Shown here in pieces: positions 59,372 through 64,000 of a DNA stretch of 64,000 bases (position 1 is its first letter; each line of letters begins with the position of its first letter). A program made the position numbers and the translations under genes. The notes under the pieces are model-generated. The model saw only the letters and a program-made list of their open reading frames with translations. It was not told where the DNA came from and ran no database searches. Source of the stretch: Symbiodinium natans (lineage: Eukaryota; Sar; Dinophyceae; Suessiales; Symbiodiniaceae); contig CAJNDS010000496.1 in NCBI GenBank assembly GCA_905221605.1, forward strand, positions 55,001 to 119,000, read 5' to 3'.

Positions 59372-59452
59372 CTCCCTTGAGGCCCGGACGTTCAAGTCAA
59401 TCTCCAGCCCTCTGTTCATGCAGGTGTGGTACGTGCCTTTGGCAACGCAATT
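59372..59452 (-). CDS. 27-codon exon before the LamG-like domain
   Basis: Acceptor ATCAG (AG at 59453-59454), donor GTGCAG from 59371; 81 nt, phase 0. Reads NCVAKGTYHTCMNRGLEIDL then NVRASRE and continues in phase to VRDNFVIKF of the next exon. Confidence 0.65.
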
Positions 59453-59831
59453 CTGATGCAGATAGCCTGCGCTGCAGGTGGGTGGTCCGGATATGACCCC
59501 ATGTGCTTGGCCGCTCTTCTCCGTCGCATGTTCATCCTGGCGCATCTTCACGCAAGTCGACAACAGCAGGCTTCAAGGGTTTCTCAGGGTTTCTCAACAT
59601 CCACTGGAGAACATGTGAACACTGCTGTCCGGTCCTGAATGGCACAGCCGCCATCTTCCCACCAACTGAAATGACGGCAACCGGAAACCTCTCAACAAAG
59701 CATAACAAGGCTATATGAGCCGCCCTCCGCTCCCGATGAAGAACACAACAGGAAGCGCCGTGTCTCATGAGGTGGCATGAGGTGGCTAACATGCCACGTC
59801 TGAAGACCCCAAGGTCGAGTCGCGGACCTGA

Positions 59832-59892
59832 ATGCACCTTTGCTGGCACTCTTGCCAGGTTCCGACGGTGCGCTTTTGGCCGTCCATATGAG
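59832..59892 (-). CDS. PAN/Apple-like exon
   Basis: Frame RTVGTWQECQQRCIQ before a GTCCGC donor. ECQQRC after a Trp-containing helix fits PAN/Apple. Confidence 0.5.
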
Positions 59893-60989
59893 TAGGTGTC
59901 CAAGACTTTTCCTCAAGATGAAGGTCACGCCACGCTGCGGCTGTAGCGGGCTACCGTCAGACCGTTGACTGCGCATGAATTTCGAGCCCGGGTCCTTCGC
60001 CATGCACGCAGCCTGCAGCAGAGACTCTGTTGCGTTTGTCGTTGCAAGGTTTCCTAAGCCCTTGTACTTTGCATTACCTTGCAAGAAAACATCCGGGTTC
60101 ATACGCAGATCTCCGAATCTTGCGGTTTGACTGCACCACACCCGAAGCGCTCCAGTGCTAGCCACGGCGTGCACAAGCGCAGAGCAGATGCTTCCCCGAA
60201 AACAAGGCTCTCTCTCCTTCTGTCGCATGATTCAATTGACTCAATCCGTGGTGCACCGCAAAGAAAGGATCTGTCCTTCCCTACTCCGCTCTCATATGAC
60301 CCTTTGCCATGGCCCCCAAGTGTCCAAAGGCCAAAATGCTGGAGCCCCAAGAAGCATGTCATTCCCAATCCTCTACCACACCCACAACAGCCAAATCGAG
60401 CAACGTCTGCCAATTCAAACACATCAAACAAACCAAAGAACAGCCGAATTCGAGTCAGCGGCAAGCTCGACAAAAGTGGAAGCGTATGATGTTTTGAACT
60501 TGTGGCGGACGGCAGGAACGAAAGCTACAGCTGCAGTTTGCTGGAGAAGGAGACCGAACAGGCAAGTGTGAGACCTGCCGTTGACTACCCAGTGCACGGC
60601 CGGTCTACTCCTCACCCATCACCCGTATCCCGCCCCAGAGCAAGAATGCCCACAGAATCCTGGAGTGCCCAGCCCCGAGTGCAACATCAGAGCATTTCTG
60701 GAATGCCCAACCCCAAAGTATCCCCAAAGAATTTGTGAAGTGGGAAAAACCCAGAGTATGCCCGGAAAATGGAGTGTCCAGGCTTCAGAGCATCCCGCAA
60801 AACCCTGCAGCGCCCAACCCCAGAGTGCAGAGCATCACCAGAGAATCCCCGGAGTGCTCAGCCTGGAGTGCCCAATGTCCCCAGAAATTTTTCTAGGTTG
60901 CCCCATTTCGACGCTGCTGTTGGAAATGCACCACCAAAGCGCCTGCACCTAGAGTTGCACTGGCGCCTCGAGGGGCAGCTGCTGCTCTG

Positions 60990-61092
60990 AGGAGTCGGGC
61001 CTCCCAACTTCGAAGTAGAAGGATCGGAAGTTCGCGTTCTCAAAGACTACCTGATCAGGGTCTTTCCCAAACCCCGCGCAGCCTAAGAATGC
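60990..61092 (-). CDS. Beta-rich exon of the same gene
   Basis: Acceptor TCTCAG (AG at 61093-61094). Reads AFLGCAGFGKDPDQVVFENA then NFRSFYFEVGRPDSSE. Alternating pattern as in jelly-roll domains. Confidence 0.5.
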
Positions 61093-61210
61093 CTGAGAAG
61101 CGTCGGCATCATTTAAGAAACAGACAGCTAGTTCGTGGTTCTTGGTAGGGCATGAAACAAAGCAAGAAACCCAGCTCCTGACCAACGGATTTGGGCTTCC
61201 AATCTCCCAC

Positions 61211-61315
61211 CTCCTGCTGGCCGGCTTGGGCCTCGAAGACCAGCGACACTGGAAATTCATCCTCGTCTTCCACGTTCTCCATCACCACAGTGGCTTGAAC
61301 AACCTTCCCATTGAT
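61211..61315 (-). CDS. Beta-rich exon
   Basis: Acceptor CCAAG (AG at 61316-61317), donor GTGGGA from 61210. Reads INGKVVQATVVMENVEDEDE then FPVSLVFEAQAGQQE. Confidence 0.55.
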
Positions 61316-61449
61316 CTTGGCGGAGGTGGTCGCAGGCATATCTGCGGTTTTCCGGGAGAGGAAGGAGATGCGGCCCTGGCCGCTGACCGGGCCTCGGGCG
61401 CGCACAACTTTGTCAAGAAGTGTCAGATGGCGGAAAGACGATAACTAGT

Positions 61450-62040
61450 GGAAAGCACCGGAACAGGTTTTGATGAAACTCTTGGTTGCTAATCACAATT
61501 CGTGTGAACCTTTGGGGGCTCGCCAGTGATTGCGCTCTCTTCTGGCTTCTGTCCGAACTTCCCCTGCGAACGGAGAGAACTCCCGAGGACTTTTTCAGCT
61601 GAACTTATTCTGACCTATCCAAACATATTTCATGCTTAGACACCACAAAAGATGCCCAAAGCTTAATTCGCGGCAGCGACGAAAAAGCAAACCCTGGTAC
61701 CCTGGGGCAGGAACCCCGGACAAATAGCCCTTTAAAGGGGACTGCCTTCTCCGCTACCCACTTTCGCACTCACTGGAAGCAGACTCTGCCGCGTGCAACG
61801 TTGCTTCACTCACGGGCCCTGCGGTACGTGTACAGCAAAGGCAAGCACATAATTAGAAATGATAAGCACCTCCTACCCTGTTCCTAACTTGATTCCTTAG
61901 GGGGACTCTCCATCAGCACATGATATTTAACCCCGACCTCCCCACGTCGTGTTGCTGCAACCTTTCGGGTTCCCCCGGGGCATAGCTCTCCAAGACAACT
62001 CCAACTCCTGTTGTGCTCCCAAGGGACTGTAGAAGCTTCG
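61450..62040. other. No exon supported
   Basis: Nothing with motif or paired splice signals was seen. Confidence 0.35.
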
Positions 62041-62254
62041 CGTCAAAGGCTCCTGCTTTCTTCTGGGGGGGACTTGCGTGACGGTTGAACCAAGATTGTT
62101 CGGCGGCATTCGAAAGTTGAGCATTCTAGAAGCAACATGGAGCAAGGCATGCTCGGGAGGTCCGTGGTGCTGCCACTCCGAGCGCTGACATGGTAGAGGT
62201 CCTGCCCCAAGAGCGGTTTCTGACCCGGCTCCGACTTGCTTTTCACGTTGCAGA

Positions 62255-62360
62255 AAACCCGAGCTGGCATCTGCCGCGCGGTCCTCTGGGAAGTAGACAT
62301 GGTCACCCACGCTCCACTCTTGGCTGGGCACATTGTCAAGCCAGAGCCTCGGCAACATCG
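62255..62360 (-). CDS. Candidate exon
   Basis: Frame LWLDNVPSQEWSVGDHVYFP then EDRAADASSGF. Confidence 0.4.
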
Positions 62361-62575
62361 GCGGGGCTTGGACTGGCGCTTAGGAGGCTCTCAGGAAGCT
62401 CTGAGTGCCTGGCGTGTTATAGTCATGTTTGCCAATCTCCTTCCAGGCGCCGCATTCGCCTCCCGCCTCCATCTCCACAACGCCTTGCCGTCCTGGCTTG
62501 GTCCAAAGCAATTCACTCGCGTTGAGATGCATCGTCGACCTTCTACTGACCCAGATCATGGGCGTCCCTTCGGAT

Positions 62576-62595
62576 TACACACACACACACACACA
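62576..62595 (+). repeat. (AC)n microsatellite
   Basis: About nine AC units beside an exon candidate. Confidence 0.95.
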
Positions 62596-62599
62596 GAGC

Positions 62600-62830
62600 T
62601 AGGTGCTGCTTCCAGCAGGTTGCCGAGGCGCCGGTGGAGGTGACGACCTCAAAGAGCTTCCCGGCATACTCCTCCCCACCCCATCCCACGCCCTCGCTGA
62701 AGAACTTCTTCGCGTCCTCGCTCTCGAAACAAAAGGAGCCTGCCAGCTTCGAAGAATCAGCAGCCAAGCGGGCAGCTCGCAAGTCTAAAGAGCCCCAAAG
62801 CCACGGGGCCCACCGAGCCCTCTGACCTTG
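62600..62830 (-). CDS. Candidate exon, beta-rich
   Basis: Frame SLDLRAARLAADSSKLAGSF, CFESEDAKKFFSEGVGWGG, EEYAGKLFEVVTSTGASATC. Probably extracellular. Possible internal splice sites. Confidence 0.5.
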
Positions 62831-63328
62831 CGCCTCCAGACTGACGAATGCGAGACAGCCCTGGCCTGATTGTGTGCTCGTCACCTTGAGGGACTTCCTT
62901 GCAACGAAAGACTTGTGGCTCCTTGGTACAAGGTATGGGATGGTGGAGATCCATGGACATTCACCATCACATCATCTAGCTTGTGCTGCGATTCCAGCCA
63001 TCCGTGGCAAATGCCATGGTTTCATCTGCCAAGACCTGACTTTGCGGTTGCCAGCTGCAACATGCTACGACAAGTGCGCGTTGTGGCGCGCGCGCGTTGT
63101 AACGAGCATCTGCCAACACAAGCACACCGCACTGCACTACCAGTCACAACCGGTCACTACCTTGCACGGACCTCCAGGTAGGGACGCATGTTGCTCGAAT
63201 CACTGGTCCCGTGCATTCCAAGTGCGCGGCCACCTTCCCAGAGAGGAGGCTGTCGCCACGCCGAAATTGCTTCATGACCTAAACGAGGCTCAGGGACTCT
63301 CTGACACCTGTCACAGATTGGGGCACAA

Positions 63329-63830
63329 TCAAAGCCGAGGCACTTGTTGGGTGAGCCGCTTGCGCACCACGCGGACTGATTGGAACGAGTTAGCCATTGC
63401 GAGCTTCATTCCAGCAACTCCCCATTGTGATTTCGGAACGGATTTCATAGCGCTCTCTACGGGAAATTTGGCGATCTCGTACCCGATCTCCACGTTATCT
63501 TTGCAGGTTGCAGTAGTTTCGTCGGCGGAAAGTTCACACACCAACTTGGAGAGCCTGTCGGCAAGGTATTGGTACTTGCTGGTCATCAAGACCGACTTGT
63601 AGCTCGCCAGGATCCTACCGTGCTTCTCCAACAGCAGCCGCTTGGCATCCGCGTTGCTGTCATAGAACTTGCTCAACCGCTTGCAGTTGGGTTTTGGTCT
63701 GCACGGGGCGACGGCACAACACTGCTCGGCTTCCGCTTGGGTGGCCTGCCCCTTCGCATTCCTGAGACGCATGTGACTTTCAATGTGAATGATTGACGCA
63801 TCGCAACAAAAGAGAACTACCTCCGCATGA
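63329..63830 (-). CDS. Long exon, helical and Cys-containing
   Basis: Frame QATQAEAEQCCAVAPCRPKP, NCKRLSKFYDSNADAKRLLL, SVLMTSKYQYLADRLSKLVC, DNVEIGYEIAKFPVESAMKS. The spaced Cys suggest a secreted helical domain. No family recognised. Confidence 0.5.
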
Positions 63831-63847
63831 ATCAAGCGCAAGCTAAC

Positions 63848-63984
63848 CCCTTTGAAAGGGTGCAGCCAGCACGCTTCTCACACAGAAGGAACATGTCCGC
63901 AAGAGCATCCGCCGATGCTTTCCAGCTTCTGGTGTCGGGAGCCGGGTTGGGGCAACCCACCGCGTGGAACGTATCGATCAACAC
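63848..63984 (-). CDS. Exon at the window edge
   Basis: Acceptor GCTAG (AG at 63985-63986), donor GTTAGC. Reads VLIDTFHAVGCPNPAPDTRS, WKASADALADMFLLCEKRAG, CTLSKG. Likely the same gene as 63329-63830; the gene continues beyond the window. Confidence 0.55.
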
Positions 63985-64000
63985 CTAGCAGGACAGAAAC

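Overview
The window reads as nuclear DNA of a core dinoflagellate. The evidence is: TTTAGGG/CCCTAAA telomere-type repeats scattered through the whole interior; protein-coding segments that are short exons (about 40-140 nt, a few longer) on one strand only, with GT and GC splice donors; a tyrosine-recombinase retroelement of the kind common in dinoflagellate genomes; and a near match to the dinoflagellate spliced-leader 3' end inside an LTR. No bacterial-style operon, tRNA, rRNA or CRISPR array was seen. Nearly all supportable coding sequence is on the minus strand.

Layout. 1-5330: minus-strand tyrosine-recombinase (DIRS/Ngaro-like) retrotransposon, truncated by the window edge: gag-like ORFs, reverse transcriptase-RNase H with YADN in place of YxDD, then the recombinase. 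Five successive coding blocks, each shifted +1 relative to the one before. 5.7-18.9 kb: an intron-rich minus-strand gene or genes (Cys-rich PAN/Apple-like exons, amphipathic-helix exons, an ankyrin exon) embedded in telomere-type arrays, G-rich minisatellites and small inverted-repeat elements. 18948-27650: a complete, young LTR element (287-bp LTRs differing at one base, CCCTA target duplication, purine tract, half-tRNA-type primer site) that carries no reverse transcriptase or integrase. It encodes three long proteins with a WW-like domain, an S1-like domain, an MLLE/PABC-like domain and six CCCH zinc fingers. 27.7-50.8 kb: many small minus-strand exons coding amphipathic helices, with the longest telomere-type array (27749-28090) and many microsatellites. 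51.8-57.35 kb: 5' part of a secreted multidomain protein (signal peptide at 57347, thrombospondin type-1 repeat rebuilt across three exons, furin-like Cys-rich exon). 58.24-63.98 kb: a separate minus-strand membrane-protein gene with PAN-like, LamG/concanavalin-like and C-terminal transmembrane exons.

How parts relate. The host genes supply small exons; their introns are largely telomere-type repeats, short inverted-repeat elements and transposons. Telomere-type units on the sense strand contain both GT and AG, and several exon edges coincide with them. The LTR element sits in such a repeat between two host exons. Exon boundaries are inferred from open frames and AG/GT(GC) signals, without transcript data, so gene-level joins are provisional.
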